NCBI GenBank assembly: GCA_017548985.1
Contig: JAFYYW010000037.1
Coordinates: 62,001-126,000 of the forward strand
Length of the DNA: 64,000 nt
Source: Bacteroidales bacterium
GTDB lineage: Bacteria; Bacteroidota; Bacteroidia; Bacteroidales; UBA932
Reading direction: 5' to 3'
The notes under the pieces are model-generated. The model did no database searches. It was not told the DNA's origin and saw nothing but the letters and a program-made list of their open reading frames with translations. This document shows, one piece after another, positions 9,470-18,591 of this stretch. The position numbers were made by a program, and so were the translations under genes. The first letter of the stretch is position 1. Every line of letters starts with the position of its first letter.

Positions 9470-9477
9470 TATTTTTG
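9470..9477 (+). promoter_or_regulatory. Candidate -7 element just before fabD
   Basis: TATTTTTG matches TAnnTTTG and ends only 6 bases before the fabD ATG. No clear TTTG is seen 19-21 bases upstream. If used, it would give a leaderless or nearly leaderless mRNA. Confidence 0.4.
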
Positions 9478-9483
9478 TCAGAT

Positions 9484-10377
9484 ATGAAAAGAGCGTATGT
9501 ATTTCCCGGTCAAGGGTCGCAGTTCCCCGGGATGGCCAAGGATCTCTATGATAGTGGAGTTAGAGGTAAAGAGCTGCTGGACAGGGCTGACGAAGTCCTT
9601 GGATTCAAGATAACCGATATAATGTTCAACGGCACGGCCGAGGACCTTAAAGCTACGAAGGTCACTCAGCCCGCCATATTCCTTCACTCTGTTGTTCTGG
9701 CAAAGTGCTACGATGGCTTCGCTCCCGACATGGTAGCGGGACATTCCCTCGGTGAGTTCTCCGCCCTGGCCGCCGCCGGTGCGATGAGTTTCGAGGATGC
9801 CCTGAGGCTTGTCTATATCCGGGCCACCGAGATGCAGAAATGCTGCGAGAAGGTTCCAGGAGGGATGGCAGCCATCATCGGTCTCTCCGACGATCAGGTT
9901 GAGAGTATTTGCGCTGACTGTGAGGGAATAGTCATTCCCGCCAATTACAATAGTCCTGGACAGATAGTGATCTCGGGCGAGAAGGACGCGATTGAGAGGG
10001 CTTGCGAAGCCGCCAAGGCGGCAGGAGCCAAGAGAGCTCTCCCCCTCCCAGTCGGAGGCGCTTTCCACTCCCCTCTTATGGAACCCGCCCGGGTTGAGCT
10101 CGGAAAGGCGATTGAAGCGACCGAGATCGTCGCCCCGATTTGCCCGGTCTACCAGAATGTCACCGCCAAACCCACGATTGATCCAACTGAGATCAAGGAG
10201 AATCTCCTCAAGCAGCTGACCTCCCCCGTCAGATGGACTTCCAGTGTTGAGAATATGATCGCCGACGGTGCCGGTTACTTTATGGAGATTGGACCCGGAA
10301 CAGTGTTGCAGGGCCTTGTGAAAAGAATCTCCGGTGGTGCGGAAGGCATTGTTATCGAAGGACTTACTACTCTATAA
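9484..10377 (+). CDS. fabD: Malonyl-CoA:ACP transacylase FabD
   Basis: FabD moves malonyl groups from CoA to acyl carrier protein for type II fatty-acid synthesis in the cytoplasm. The 297-residue product has the N-terminal GQGSQ motif, the nucleophile Ser88 in GHSLGE, and AFHSPLM near residue 198 carrying the catalytic histidine. The ATG at 9484 gives the usual start MKRAYVFPGQG; a TTG 9 bases upstream is less likely. It is followed 25 bases later by nifJ in the same direction, not by other fab genes. That neighbourhood may reflect a shared acetyl-CoA context. Confidence 0.97.
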   Translation: MKRAYVFPGQGSQFPGMAKDLYDSGVRGKELLDRADEVLGFKITDIMFNGTAEDLKATKVTQPAIFLHSVVLAKCYDGFAPDMVAGHSLGEFSALAAAGAMSFEDALRLVYIRATEMQKCCEKVPGGMAAIIGLSDDQVESICADCEGIVIPANYNSPGQIVISGEKDAIERACEAAKAAGAKRALPLPVGGAFHSPLMEPARVELGKAIEATEIVAPICPVYQNVTAKPTIDPTEIKENLLKQLTSPVRWTSSVENMIADGAGYFMEIGPGTVLQGLVKRISGGAEGIVIEGLTTL

Positions 10378-10402
10378 GAGATTATTCACATTTTTAAACG
10401 AT

Positions 10403-13400
10403 ATGGCAAAAGAAAAGAAATTCATCACCTGTGATGGTAACACCGCTGTAGCGAACATCGCTTACCTTTTCAGCGAGAACGCCTGCATTTACCCTATCAC
10501 TCCCTCTTCGCCCATGGCGGAGAACATCGACGAATGGGCTGCCCACGGTAAAAAGAACCTCTGGGGCGAGACTGTGAGTGTCACTGAGATGGAAAGTGAG
10601 GCCGGTGCCTCCGGAGCTGTCCACGGCTCCCTCCAGGCAGGTGTGCTCACCACCACCTACACCGCTTCCCAGGGTCTTCTTTTGATGATCCCGAACATGT
10701 ACAAGATCGCCGGAGAGCTTCTCCCGGGTGTCTTCCACGTGTCTGCCCGCGCCCTCGCGTCCCACGCTCTCTCCATCTTCGGAGACCACCAGGATGTCAT
10801 GGCTTGCCGTCAGACCGGCTTCGCCCTCATCGCCTCCGGCTCTGTCCAGGAGGCCCAGGACCTCGCCGCTGTCTCCCACCTCGCGGCCATCAAGTCCAGC
10901 ATCCCTTTCCTCCATTTCTTCGATGGATTCCGTACCTCACACGAGATCCAGAAGATCGAGGCCCTCGATGAGGAGGCTTTGAAGGGAATGGTCAGCGAGA
11001 AGTCGCTCAAGGCCTTCCGCGAGAGGGCTCTTAATCCCGACGCTCCAGTCACCAGGGGCACTGCCCAGAACGGTGACGTCTACTTCCAGGCTGTCGAGTC
11101 CAGGAACAACGTCTACGCCGGTGTTCCCGACATCGTCGCGCGCTATATGGGTGAGATCAGCGAGCTTACCGGACGCGAGTATCGTCCCTTCACATATTAC
11201 GGAGCCCCCGATGCCGAGAACATCATCGTGGCTATGGGTTCCGTCACCGAGACTATCAAGGAGACCATCGACTATCTCGCCGCCCAGGGCAGGAAGTACG
11301 GACTTATCACCGTCCACCTCTACAGGCCTTTCGCCGAGAAGTATTTCATGAAGGTTCTCCCCAAGACCGTCAAGAGAATCGCTGTCCTCGACAGGACCAA
11401 GGAGCCCGGCGCTCTCGGAGAGCCGCTCTTCCTCGATGTCAAGGCCCTCTTCCAGGGCAAGGAGGAAACCCCTCTCGTGATCGGTGGCCGTTATGGTCTC
11501 TCCTCAAAGGACACCACTCCCGCCCAGATTGTCGCTGTCTACGACAACCTCGAGCTCAAGGAGCCCAAGAGCGACTTCACTATCGGCATCGTGGATGACG
11601 TGACCTTCAAGTCCCTCATGCTCAAGGATGAGATCTCTATCGTCAAACCCGGCACCACCGAGTGCAAGTTCTACGGACTCGGCTCTGACGGTACCGTCGG
11701 CGCCAACAAGAACACCATCAAGATCATCGGAAGCCACACACCGAAGTACTGCCAGGCCTATTTCGACTATGACTCGAAGAAGTCCGGCGGCTACACTTGC
11801 TCCCACCTCCGTTTCGGCGACCTGCCCATCAAGGCTCCTTACCTTGTGAGCACCCCCGACTTCGTGGCCTGCCACGTGCCTTCTTACCTTTCCAAATATG
11901 ATGTCCTCAAGGGCATCAAGGATGGCGGCACCCTCCTGCTCAACTCCCTCTGGGACGAGGCTGAGACCGTGAAGAGGATCCCTGACAATGTCAAGGCTAT
12001 CATCGGCAAGAAGCACATCAAGCTCTATATCATCAACGCCACCAAGATCGCGTCCGAGATCGGTCTGGGCAACAGGACCAACACCATCCTCCAGTCCGCT
12101 TTCTTCAAGATCACCGGCATCATCCCTTACGAGGACGCCGTCAAGTACATGAAGGACGCCATCGTCAAGAGCTACGGCAAGAAGGGTGAGAATGTCGTGA
12201 ATATGAACTACGCGGCCGTTGACCGTGGTGGTGAATATACCGAGGTCACCATCCCCGCCGAGTGGGCCAATATCAGCGCGAAGTTTGAGACCCCAAACAA
12301 GGACCGTCTAGCTCCCGCCTTTGTCAAGGAGATCGCCGACGTGGTCAATTCCCAGAACGGTGACTCGCTGCCTGTCAGCGCCTTCCTGCCCTACATGGAC
12401 GGCACGATGCCCGCCGGGACCGCCGCTTATGAGAAGCGCGGTGTCGCCGTGATGGTGCCCAGCTGGGATCCTGAGAAGTGTATCCAGTGCAACACCTGCG
12501 CCTTCGTCTGCCCTCACGCCGCCATCCGTCCGTTCCTCCTCACCGCTGAGGAAGCCGATAAGGCTCCCGCGACGCTCAAGAAGGCTGCCGGAAAGGCTGT
12601 TCTGAAGGAATATTCCTACGCCCTCTCCATCTCTGTGGACGACTGCACCGGCTGCGGAAACTGCGCCGACGTGTGTCTCGCGAAGGACAAGGCCCTCGTT
12701 ATGGTCTCCGCCCTTGATCAGCATCAGGAGCAGGACAACTTCAACTGGCTGCATACCAAGGTCGGTTACAAGGAGAATGTCGTCAACAAGACCGCCAACC
12801 TCAAAAACTCACAGTTCGCGCAGCCGCTCTTCGAGTTCAGTGGCGCTTGCGCCGGTTGCGGTGAGACTCCTTACATCAAGAATATCACCCAGCTCTTCGG
12901 AGACAGGATGATGATCGCCAACGCCACAGGTTGCTCCTCAATCTACGGAGCCTCCTTCCCCGCCTCTCCTTACTGCACTGACGCACAGGGACATGGACCG
13001 GCATGGCAGAACTCCCTCTTCGAGGACAACGCCGAGTTCGGTCTCGGAATGAAGATCGGTTCGGACCGCGCCCGCGAGACCGTGGCCGGCATTATGGACA
13101 AGATCATCGCCTGCGAGTGCTGCGGTGAGGATCTCAAGGCTCTCGCCCAGCAGTGGCTGGACAACAAGGAGAACGGTCCTGTGACCCGTGAGGTCGCTGA
13201 CAAGATCGTTCCTCTCGCCGAGGCCTGCAAGTGCGACTGCTGCGCCAAACTGCTTGAGTACAAGCACTTTATCCCGGCTCGCAGCCAGTGGATCTTCGGT
13301 GGTGACGGTTGGGCCTATGACATCGGCTACGGTGGTCTGGATCACGTCCTCGCTTCCGGCAAGAACGTCAATGTCCTGGTTCTCGACACCGAGGTGTATT

Positions 13401-13930
13401 CCAACACCGGTGGACAGAGTTCCAAGTCCACTCCTGCTGGAGCTATCGCCAAGTTCGCCGCTTCCGGAAAGAAGATCCGCAAGAAGGATCTCGGAATGAT
13501 GGCCATCAGCTACGGCTATGTCTATGTGGCCCAGGTCGCTATGGGAGCATCTCCCGTCCAGTACCTCAACGCCATCAAGGAAGCCGAGGCTTATGACGGT
13601 CCTTCCCTCATCATCGCTTACGCCCCTTGTATCAACCACGGTCTGAAGGCCGGAATGGGACTGAGCCAGAAGGAGGAGAAGCTCGCTGTTGACTGCGGCT
13701 ACTGGCATCTCTACAGGTACAATCCTGATCTTGAGGCCCAGGGTAAGAATCCGTTCTCACTCGACTCAAAGGAGCCCGACTGGACCAAGTTCCAGGACTT
13801 CCTGAAAGGTGAGGTACGTTTCGCTTCCCTGTACAAGCTGTTCCCCGACAAGGCTCAGGAGCTCCTGACCCTGACTGAGGAATTCGCCAAGGTTCGTTAC
13901 GGCACCTACGCCCGCCTCGCCGGGAAGTAG
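10403..13930 (+). CDS. nifJ: Pyruvate:ferredoxin (flavodoxin) oxidoreductase
   Basis: This 1175-residue homodimeric enzyme oxidises pyruvate with CoA to acetyl-CoA and CO2, passing electrons to ferredoxin or flavodoxin, a hallmark of anaerobic metabolism. All domains are in one chain: pyrophosphate/pyrimidine-binding TPP domains (YPITPSSPMAE at the N-terminus, GGDGWAYDIGYGG and SNTGGQSSKST near residues 965-1010), a central gamma domain, a ferredoxin domain with clusters starting at C693 (CIQCNTCAFVCP) and C748 (CTGCGNCADVCL, where Leu replaces the usual Pro), and the proximal cluster starting at C816. The ATG at 10403 starts the conserved N-terminus. A 2[4Fe-4S] ferredoxin suitable as acceptor is encoded at 21.6 kb. 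Confidence 0.97.
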   Translation: MAKEKKFITCDGNTAVANIAYLFSENACIYPITPSSPMAENIDEWAAHGKKNLWGETVSVTEMESEAGASGAVHGSLQAGVLTTTYTASQGLLLMIPNMYKIAGELLPGVFHVSARALASHALSIFGDHQDVMACRQTGFALIASGSVQEAQDLAAVSHLAAIKSSIPFLHFFDGFRTSHEIQKIEALDEEALKGMVSEKSLKAFRERALNPDAPVTRGTAQNGDVYFQAVESRNNVYAGVPDIVARYMGEISELTGREYRPFTYYGAPDAENIIVAMGSVTETIKETIDYLAAQGRKYGLITVHLYRPFAEKYFMKVLPKTVKRIAVLDRTKEPGALGEPLFLDVKALFQGKEETPLVIGGRYGLSSKDTTPAQIVAVYDNLELKEPKSDFTIGIVDDVTFKSLMLKDEISIVKPGTTECKFYGLGSDGTVGANKNTIKIIGSHTPKYCQAYFDYDSKKSGGYTCSHLRFGDLPIKAPYLVSTPDFVACHVPSYLSKYDVLKGIKDGGTLLLNSLWDEAETVKRIPDNVKAIIGKKHIKLYIINATKIASEIGLGNRTNTILQSAFFKITGIIPYEDAVKYMKDAIVKSYGKKGENVVNMNYAAVDRGGEYTEVTIPAEWANISAKFETPNKDRLAPAFVKEIADVVNSQNGDSLPVSAFLPYMDGTMPAGTAAYEKRGVAVMVPSWDPEKCIQCNTCAFVCPHAAIRPFLLTAEEADKAPATLKKAAGKAVLKEYSYALSISVDDCTGCGNCADVCLAKDKALVMVSALDQHQEQDNFNWLHTKVGYKENVVNKTANLKNSQFAQPLFEFSGACAGCGETPYIKNITQLFGDRMMIANATGCSSIYGASFPASPYCTDAQGHGPAWQNSLFEDNAEFGLGMKIGSDRARETVAGIMDKIIACECCGEDLKALAQQWLDNKENGPVTREVADKIVPLAEACKCDCCAKLLEYKHFIPARSQWIFGGDGWAYDIGYGGLDHVLASGKNVNVLVLDTEVYSNTGGQSSKSTPAGAIAKFAASGKKIRKKDLGMMAISYGYVYVAQVAMGASPVQYLNAIKEAEAYDGPSLIIAYAPCINHGLKAGMGLSQKEEKLAVDCGYWHLYRYNPDLEAQGKNPFSLDSKEPDWTKFQDFLKGEVRFASLYKLFPDKAQELLTLTEEFAKVRYGTYARLAGK

Positions 13931-13951
13931 TTCCGCTTCAAACAAAAAGTG

Positions 13952-13978
13952 AAGGGCTGACCGTTAGGGTCAGCCCTT
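13952..13978. terminator. Terminator after nifJ
   Basis: A perfect 11-bp stem (13952-13962 with 13968-13978) with loop GTTAG is followed on the plus strand by TTCCTTTT. On the minus strand it is followed by CACTTTTT, so it may also serve the convergent gene ending at 14001. Confidence 0.85.
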
Positions 13979-14000
13979 TCCTTTTATCTTGCCAGGGGCT

Positions 14001-14951
14001 TTATTCTTCCCAGACGTATTCGTCGTGATCGGGATCGGCCTCGGCAGTCTTGATCATCTCGACGTTGAGTTGCTCGATGAAAGAGAGGGCTATGCCGGAA
14101 TCACTCTCGGCCGGCTTATACCAGGGCTGGCTCTCAAAATATTCCTTAAGGTCCTTAGACTGGAACACGTAGCCGTGACGGGCAAGTATCTCATTACGCA
14201 TTATACGAAGAGTGGAACGCTTGTATTTGCCCAGTATGCCAGTATTCAGCAACAAGGTGGAAGCGAATTCGAAACGGCCTTTCCATGGATCTGACTCAAC
14301 GAGGGAATATGGCTCTCCGGAACGCTGGAACATACCATATTCATCGAAGCTTCCCTGATAGACCTTGAATCCATTGAGAGTAGGGACCATCTCGAAGTAA
14401 CCGTTTACCCATTGGTGAGATATTTTCACTACCCCGTTGGCGATGTCATTGAAGGTTTGGACCTCATACTCGCCATCCATTCCTTCAACGTTCACCGTCA
14501 TATCATTGATCGTAATCTGGTAGCCATCGGGCTGAAGGGTGTAAACTCCTTTGAGCTGAGGAATCCACGTCCAGATGTTATTGTGACGGCTTTCATCAGG
14601 AGTCCAGTTGAAGGTTGTCTGAAGGTTGCCATCCAGATTATAAACACATAGCACTTTCATCCCATCCTGATGGCGATAACGGATCTTGTATCCCTCCGGA
14701 AATGGCATGTCAGCATACTCACTGGGGCCTTGGGCGACAACATAAGCGTTTTTCTTGTCCCCGTCCGGAACCATCTTGAACTGCATTTCCTGTCCTTCTG
14801 ACATCGAATCCATCAGGATCGTGCCATCCTCTTGCACCGTGGCGGTGTAGTTGTCCCCACCTTTGTACCACATTGTCCCGGACTTGATAACCTGGGCATA
14901 AGAGGAAACTGTCGGGATGAGGACAGCCAACAAAACTAATAACCTATTCAT
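14001..14951 (-). CDS. Exported YARHG-domain protein of unknown function
   Basis: The 316-residue product has a signal peptide (MNRLLVLLAVLIPTVSSYAQ) and, near its C-terminus (about residues 250-290), a YARHG domain with RNEILARHGYVF and a following W-Y-P, a small extracellular module of unknown role. The middle is beta-rich and unrecognised. The ATG at 14951 overlaps the end of the upstream lipoprotein gene by 8 bases, suggesting translational coupling. The two proteins probably act together at the envelope, but the sequence gives no function. Confidence 0.75.
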   Translation of the reverse strand: MNRLLVLLAVLIPTVSSYAQVIKSGTMWYKGGDNYTATVQEDGTILMDSMSEGQEMQFKMVPDGDKKNAYVVAQGPSEYADMPFPEGYKIRYRHQDGMKVLCVYNLDGNLQTTFNWTPDESRHNNIWTWIPQLKGVYTLQPDGYQITINDMTVNVEGMDGEYEVQTFNDIANGVVKISHQWVNGYFEMVPTLNGFKVYQGSFDEYGMFQRSGEPYSLVESDPWKGRFEFASTLLLNTGILGKYKRSTLRIMRNEILARHGYVFQSKDLKEYFESQPWYKPAESDSGIALSFIEQLNVEMIKTAEADPDHDEYVWEE

Positions 14952-16149
14952 CTCCAATTACTGTTTCTGATATAAATTTTCCATCAATATTATAGACCTG
15001 ATCGACCGAATATCGGCCTCCCTCAGGATGGTAGCGGTAAGCCCCAAGGTGGATTCTCTTGCCTGCCACATCGAATGACAGGAAGCCTTCGTTAGAAGGG
15101 AACTGGATAGCCTTGACATCGTCAGGGTCGCTGACATCAATTATGTAAGACCAGATGTTCCTGGCGTCCGGGCAGCCGTCAAGATAGAACTTGTCGGGAT
15201 CCCAAGGGACAGCCTGGACATTCTCGACAACCGCTATGTCTCCCCTTCCCACAGAGATAGCGTTCCCGTCAGTCATAGAGGCCCATTTAGGTTCAGAGTC
15301 AGGGGAAGTGACACAAATCTGTGTGACCACGTCATCCTCCTTGCTCATTACCCACAACACGGTAATCTCGGGATAATCATCAGAGGCAGGATCAGCGACA
15401 GACGTATATAACCAATAATTGTCAGACTCCGCTCTCAAGACCGCCTCCTCGGGCAAAAAATCATGCTCATCCTCATACTCGGGATAGATAAACTCATTGC
15501 TCCAATAATTGAACTCGTGTTTCTTTCCGTTGAAAGTATAATGATGGTAGGCGGTCGGGTAGCTGTCATCCGGCGATGTCTCGACTATGATTATATCCTG
15601 GTCATAATCACCCTCTGTCAACCAATATGTCAAGATGGAACCTTCATGCAAGGGCTTGAAATCGGCATACGGCACATCCTCCGGAGTCATCGCTCCTGTG
15701 GCAGGGTCATAATCGTAGAAGCAGCAGAATTGCTCTTCCTCCGGGTTGACCTGCTCCAGAAGGACGGCGAACAAAGTATGCCCGTTTTCCTTTGAATATG
15801 TCCGGGCCTCCGTCCTCTTGTCCGCGGTATTGCCTTGGTTGTAATATGCCACATTGAAGTCCTCGCAATCCACAAAGACTTTTCCGGACCCACCTTCCTC
15901 AACATCGTTTGACACGAACAGCCTGTCCCCCGCCTCAGTGATGATGGAATCGGCTCCGGCTGAAGGCCATACCTCATTAAAAGCCCTCAACAACTGCATC
16001 ACAGTGGGCTGGGCCCCAAGATTCTTAGTCTCAATTGTTTTCCTTTGCCATCCGTCACGGATAGCGGAAATATTGACTGTATCGTTCTTTGGCGTGCCAG
16101 TGCAACAAGCAAGCAGAAGGATTAAAGAAATGAATAGTGTTTTTCTCAT
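14944..16149 (-). CDS. Hypothetical lipoprotein coupled to the YARHG protein
   Basis: I do not recognise this 401-residue protein. It begins with a lipoprotein signal (MRKTLFISLILLLACC) and is rich in acidic residues and tryptophan/tyrosine. The stretch QPTVMQLLRAFNEVWPS near residue 45 and the repeated beta-type segments resemble no catalytic family known to me. The ATG at 16149 starts the signal peptide. It overlaps the downstream YARHG gene by 8 bases and has a TAnnTTTG element immediately upstream. Confidence 0.7.
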   Translation of the reverse strand: MRKTLFISLILLLACCTGTPKNDTVNISAIRDGWQRKTIETKNLGAQPTVMQLLRAFNEVWPSAGADSIITEAGDRLFVSNDVEEGGSGKVFVDCEDFNVAYYNQGNTADKRTEARTYSKENGHTLFAVLLEQVNPEEEQFCCFYDYDPATGAMTPEDVPYADFKPLHEGSILTYWLTEGDYDQDIIIVETSPDDSYPTAYHHYTFNGKKHEFNYWSNEFIYPEYEDEHDFLPEEAVLRAESDNYWLYTSVADPASDDYPEITVLWVMSKEDDVVTQICVTSPDSEPKWASMTDGNAISVGRGDIAVVENVQAVPWDPDKFYLDGCPDARNIWSYIIDVSDPDDVKAIQFPSNEGFLSFDVAGKRIHLGAYRYHPEGGRYSVDQVYNIDGKFISETVIGDE

Positions 16150-16155
16150 AATGCT

Positions 16156-16163
16156 CAAATATA
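16156..16163 (-). promoter_or_regulatory. Candidate -7 element abutting the lipoprotein start
   Basis: TATATTTG on the minus strand matches TAnnTTTG exactly and ends 6 bases before the ATG at 16149. This predicts a leaderless or very short-leader transcript. No clear -33 TTTG is seen. Confidence 0.45.
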
Positions 16164-16215
16164 CTAAAAAAAACTTGCCGTGTCGCAGAAACAGATGATT
16201 AACCGGACAATATAA

Positions 16216-16249
16216 AATCAGATGGCGCCAATTGAGGCACCATCTGATT
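16216..16249 (-). terminator. Terminator of the NfeD/flotillin/XRE operon
   Basis: A 14-bp stem (16216-16229 with 16236-16249, one G-U) with a 6-base loop is followed on the minus strand by TTTTATATT. It lies 35 bases after the stop of the XRE gene. Confidence 0.8.
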
Positions 16250-16284
16250 AAGCAAAAATATGATTCAGAACAACTTCTGTGTTA

Positions 16285-16518
16285 CTAATCCGTCTGTTCG
16301 GGGGCTCCTGGCTCAGGCGGTCGGTATTCCAGCAAGTCGCCGGGTTGGCAGTCAAGGGCTTTGCAGATGGCGTCGAGTGTCGAGAATCGGACACCTTTGG
16401 CTTTCCCGGTCTTGAGGATCGAGAGATTGACAGCCGAGATGCCTATCTTCTCCGCCAACTCAGCGGAAGTCATCTTCCGCTTGGCCAGCATCACATCGAC
16501 ATTGACAATTATCGGCAT
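16285..16518 (-). CDS. Small XRE-family helix-turn-helix regulator
   Basis: The 77-residue protein is almost entirely a Cro/CI-type helix-turn-helix: MTSAELAEKIGISAVNLSILKTG followed by FSTLDAICKALDCQPGDLLEY, typical of YozG-like regulators. Its start is 2 bases after the flotillin stop, so it is the last gene of that operon. Members of this family often accompany membrane-protein genes; the target here is unknown, but autoregulation of the flotillin operon would be reasonable. Confidence 0.85.
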   Translation of the reverse strand: MPIIVNVDVMLAKRKMTSAELAEKIGISAVNLSILKTGKAKGVRFSTLDAICKALDCQPGDLLEYRPPEPGAPEQTD

Positions 16519-16520
16519 AA

Positions 16521-17942
16521 CTACTTACCCTCCTTTTTGGCAGTTCCCTGGTCCTCGGGAACATCCTTACCCTTCATATATTCAGGAAGGCTCATACCAG
16601 CCATCTTGAACAAATCCTGAAGCGGAGGAACCGAACCCATAAGCCCTGAGATGAAGTTGGCGGTTGAAGTCTTGCCGTCCTTGCCTCCATTGCCGTCCCA
16701 AACGGTGACCTTGTCGATCTTGATACCCTTGACAGCCTCGACCTGAGTCTTGACGAGCTCGGGCAGACGGTCGGAGATCATCATCAGCACAGCCTTCTGG
16801 GCATCACCCTCGGCGGCTCCGACCAACTGGGCGAAACCGTCAGCCTGCTTTGTCAAGATCTCCAAAGTACCGCGGGCCTGGGCCTCCATCTTGGCGTAGA
16901 TGGCATCAGCCTCACCCTTGGCGGTCCTGCGGAGTTTCTCAGCCTGAGCCTCAGCCTCAATGATAAGGCGCTCTTTGTCAATCTGGGCAGGAACAACGAT
17001 GTTAGCCTGCTGGGTTGCCTTCTCCCTCTCGGCACGGGCAAGCTCAGCGTCACGCTCGCTCTGGTAGGCCTCTTGCAGAGCCTTAGCGGCCTGGACCTTC
17101 TCAGCGGCGACAGCCAAACGTGCGGCCTCAGCCTCCTTCTCACGACGGGCGGCGTCAGAATTGGCGATCTCGATCTTGGAGGTGTTCTCACCCTGGACAG
17201 CCAAAGCGTTGGCAGCGGCGGTCTTGATACGGGTGTCTCTCTGGGTCTCGGCGATACGGATGTCCTTATCCCTGTCGGCCTCAGCCTTACCGATCTCACC
17301 GAAACGGTTCTGCTCAGCCACACTCTTCTTAGCGTCGTTGATAGCCTTGGCGGCGGCTTCCTTACCGAGAGCCTCGATATAGCCGGACTCATCACGGATA
17401 TCGGTGACGTTGACGTTGATGAGCTTCAGACCGATCTTACGGAGCTCAGCCTCAACGTTCTGGCTGACAGCGGCGAGGAACTTGTCGCGGTCGGCGTTGA
17501 TCTCCTCGATGTCCATGGTCGCGATGACGAGACGGAGCTGACCGAAGAGGATATCGGTGGCAATATTCTGAATGCTATCGGTAGAGAGCCCGAGCAGACG
17601 CTCAGCGGCGTTGGTCATACTGTCAGCTTCTGTGGAAATACCAACGGTAAAGCGGCAAGGAACGTCGACTCGGATGTTCTGCTTCGAAAGGGCGTTGGTA
17701 AGGTTGCACTCGATTGAGATAGGCTTGAGATCGAGGAACGCGTAATCCTGGAACACAGGCCAGATGAAAGCCGCGCCACCATGGATGCACCTTGCGGAAG
17801 ATATTGAACCGCTCTTGTTCTTGCCGGTCTTACCATAGATGACCAAAATCTTGTCAGAAGGGCAGCGCTTGTAGCGCTTCAGAATGGCCGCAAACGTCAC
17901 AAAAAGGACGGCGACAATGATGAGAATGAGAGTAAAGTCCAT
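16521..17942 (-). CDS. Flotillin-family SPFH membrane protein
   Basis: Flotillins anchor in the inner membrane and organise ordered membrane domains. The 473-residue product has an N-terminal membrane helix (about 1-20, MDFTLILIIVAVLFVTFAAI), an SPFH/band-7 domain (about 25-200) and a long Ala/Glu/Lys-rich coiled coil (about 200-350), then a C-terminal tail (LPEYMKGKDVPED). Length and layout match YqiK/YuaG-type flotillins. It lies between an NfeD-like gene (12 bases upstream) and an XRE regulator (2 bases downstream), the first being the usual partner of flotillins. Confidence 0.92.
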   Translation of the reverse strand: MDFTLILIIVAVLFVTFAAILKRYKRCPSDKILVIYGKTGKNKSGSISSARCIHGGAAFIWPVFQDYAFLDLKPISIECNLTNALSKQNIRVDVPCRFTVGISTEADSMTNAAERLLGLSTDSIQNIATDILFGQLRLVIATMDIEEINADRDKFLAAVSQNVEAELRKIGLKLINVNVTDIRDESGYIEALGKEAAAKAINDAKKSVAEQNRFGEIGKAEADRDKDIRIAETQRDTRIKTAAANALAVQGENTSKIEIANSDAARREKEAEAARLAVAAEKVQAAKALQEAYQSERDAELARAEREKATQQANIVVPAQIDKERLIIEAEAQAEKLRRTAKGEADAIYAKMEAQARGTLEILTKQADGFAQLVGAAEGDAQKAVLMMISDRLPELVKTQVEAVKGIKIDKVTVWDGNGGKDGKTSTANFISGLMGSVPPLQDLFKMAGMSLPEYMKGKDVPEDQGTAKKEGK

Positions 17943-17954
17943 AATTATAGTTTG

Positions 17955-18566
17955 TTAGATGATTGTAGGATTGATTTCCTCCACAAGGAGGGTATGCTCA
18001 TTTATCACACCGACAACTTTGATCGGTGCGCCGGTGGGAATCGTGTCGCCCTCACAAAGGGCGTCATACTCACGCACCGCGTTATTGATGGTTATCTGGA
18101 CCTTCCCTTCCCCTTTACGCTCGCCGGGGATTGAGAGATAGGCTTTGCCTTCGCAACCGACAGCCGCTGTGTGGACATTGATGTTGCCGCTCTGCTGCAT
18201 GCCGCTAAGCCATTTGAACAGCCACATCACGGCAGCCACAAGGGCGACTCCGACGATAATGGCAAGAAGCACAAGAAGGAAATCGGAACCGATCCTGTCA
18301 CGCATCAGCACCGCGGTCCATCCGAAACCAAGGCAAAAGTTGACGAAATTACGGAATGTGAGAAGGTTCATGGAAGGGTCGGCATCAAACGAACCGTCCG
18401 CTCCTCCAAGATCCAAATCACCGCTGACATCGGCGTCAATTCCTCCTTCTCCTCCAACACCGAGGAAGGTGAGAATGGTCTGGATAACGAAGATAAGCGT
18501 GGCCGAGAGGGTTATTGCCCAAAGGACCTGCATCATACTGCTAAGTGAATTCCACCAAGTTATCAT
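17955..18566 (-). CDS. NfeD-like membrane protein, flotillin partner
   Basis: The 203-residue protein has hydrophobic helices at about 13-35, 73-90 and 95-117 and a C-terminal OB-fold-like region (about 130-203, ending in HTLLVEEI). This is the short NfeD/YuaF arrangement that is encoded beside flotillin and acts with it in the membrane. No serine-protease domain of the long NfeD type is present. It is the first gene of the operon and has a consensus promoter. Confidence 0.8.
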   Translation of the reverse strand: MITWWNSLSSMMQVLWAITLSATLIFVIQTILTFLGVGGEGGIDADVSGDLDLGGADGSFDADPSMNLLTFRNFVNFCLGFGWTAVLMRDRIGSDFLLVLLAIIVGVALVAAVMWLFKWLSGMQQSGNINVHTAAVGCEGKAYLSIPGERKGEGKVQITINNAVREYDALCEGDTIPTGAPIKVVGVINEHTLLVEEINPTII

Positions 18567-18591
18567 AACGAATAGTTTTATTTGTCTTGGG

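Noticed and set aside
12938-13708. 256-codon minus-strand frame opposite nifJ
   Set aside because: nifJ is unambiguous here and the antisense translation is low-complexity.
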